Assembly (NCBI GenBank): GCA_016191715.1
Contig: JACPVN010000197.1
Location: 1-5,695, forward strand
Length of the DNA: 5,695 nucleotides
Source: Ignavibacteriota bacterium
Lineage (GTDB): Bacteria > Bacteroidota > Ignavibacteria > UBA10030 > SZUA-254
Direction of reading: 5' to 3'
A program made the translations under genes and the position numbers. Below, in pieces: positions 5,625 to 5,695 of this stretch. Every line of letters begins with the position of its first letter. Position 1 is the stretch's first letter. The notes beneath the pieces were generated by a model. The model had not been told where the DNA came from, searched no databases, and saw only the letters and a program-made list of their open reading frames with translations.

Positions 5625-5695
5625 ATGACCGTTTATGAAGCAACAATTTCGAACATCCAACGATTGCCTGAACCGATGATTCAGGAAGTTAATGA
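5625..5695 (+). CDS. Start of a small protein, possibly DUF2281-type antitoxin, cut by window edge
   Basis: Twenty-three codons are visible before the sequence ends: MTVYEATISNIQRLPEPMIQ (1-20), then EVN. The pattern of a short helix ending in LPEP followed by xxQEV is what N-termini of DUF2281-type small antitoxins look like (LPE..QQEVLDF...). The match rests on very few residues, so identity is tentative. That it is a gene is supported by the well-placed AAAGGA, the open frame, and its position 52 nt after the phosphatase stop on the same strand. If correct, its toxin (often a PIN-domain protein) would lie just outside the window. Confidence 0.45.
   Translation, partial: MTVYEATISNIQRLPEPMIQEVN

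Overview
The window looks like chromosomal DNA from a free-living bacterium of the Bacteroidota/Chlorobiota/Ignavibacteriota kind. This is an inference from three things: a secreted PafA-type phosphatase, genes with and without a Shine-Dalgarno sequence side by side, and a TAnnTTTG-like promoter box ahead of one small gene. No rRNA, tRNA, CRISPR array or complete insertion sequence is visible.

Positions 1-3303 hold a tightly packed minus-strand gene set. In order of transcription it is: a CopG-type antitoxin-like gene (3303-3028), a HisA-like TIM-barrel gene (3018-2266), a PfkB-family carbohydrate kinase (2262-1327), dapB (1330-590) and dapA (593 to beyond the left edge). The junctions are 9 nt, 3 nt (two in-frame stop codons directly followed by ATG), and two 4-nt ATGA overlaps. 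This strongly suggests one mRNA with coupled translation. DapA and DapB are consecutive steps of the diaminopimelate/lysine pathway. The HisA-like protein keeps the fold and phosphate-binding motifs of HisA, but both catalytic aspartates are replaced (E9 and N129), and no other histidine gene is present. It is therefore probably not an ordinary HisA. Its place beside a sugar kinase and the lysine genes is the most interesting metabolic lead in the window.

Positions 3304-3515 are non-coding. They are dominated by a 120-nt, three-hairpin, REP/BIME-like repeat (3363-3482) bounded by 8-nt inverted repeats. Its two outer hairpins are inverted copies of one design, with compensated differences in the stem. 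The element sits exactly between two small antitoxin-like genes that lack their usual toxin partners: the CopG-type gene on one side and a DUF433 gene (3782-3516, minus) on the other.

From 3783 the layout is divergent. A 119-nt intergenic region separates the DUF433 gene from a plus-strand gene (3902-5572) for an exported PafA-type alkaline phosphatase with a complete metal site. After 52 nt, a further plus-strand gene with a good ribosome binding site begins at 5625 and runs off the right edge. Its first 23 residues resemble DUF2281-type antitoxin N-termini.
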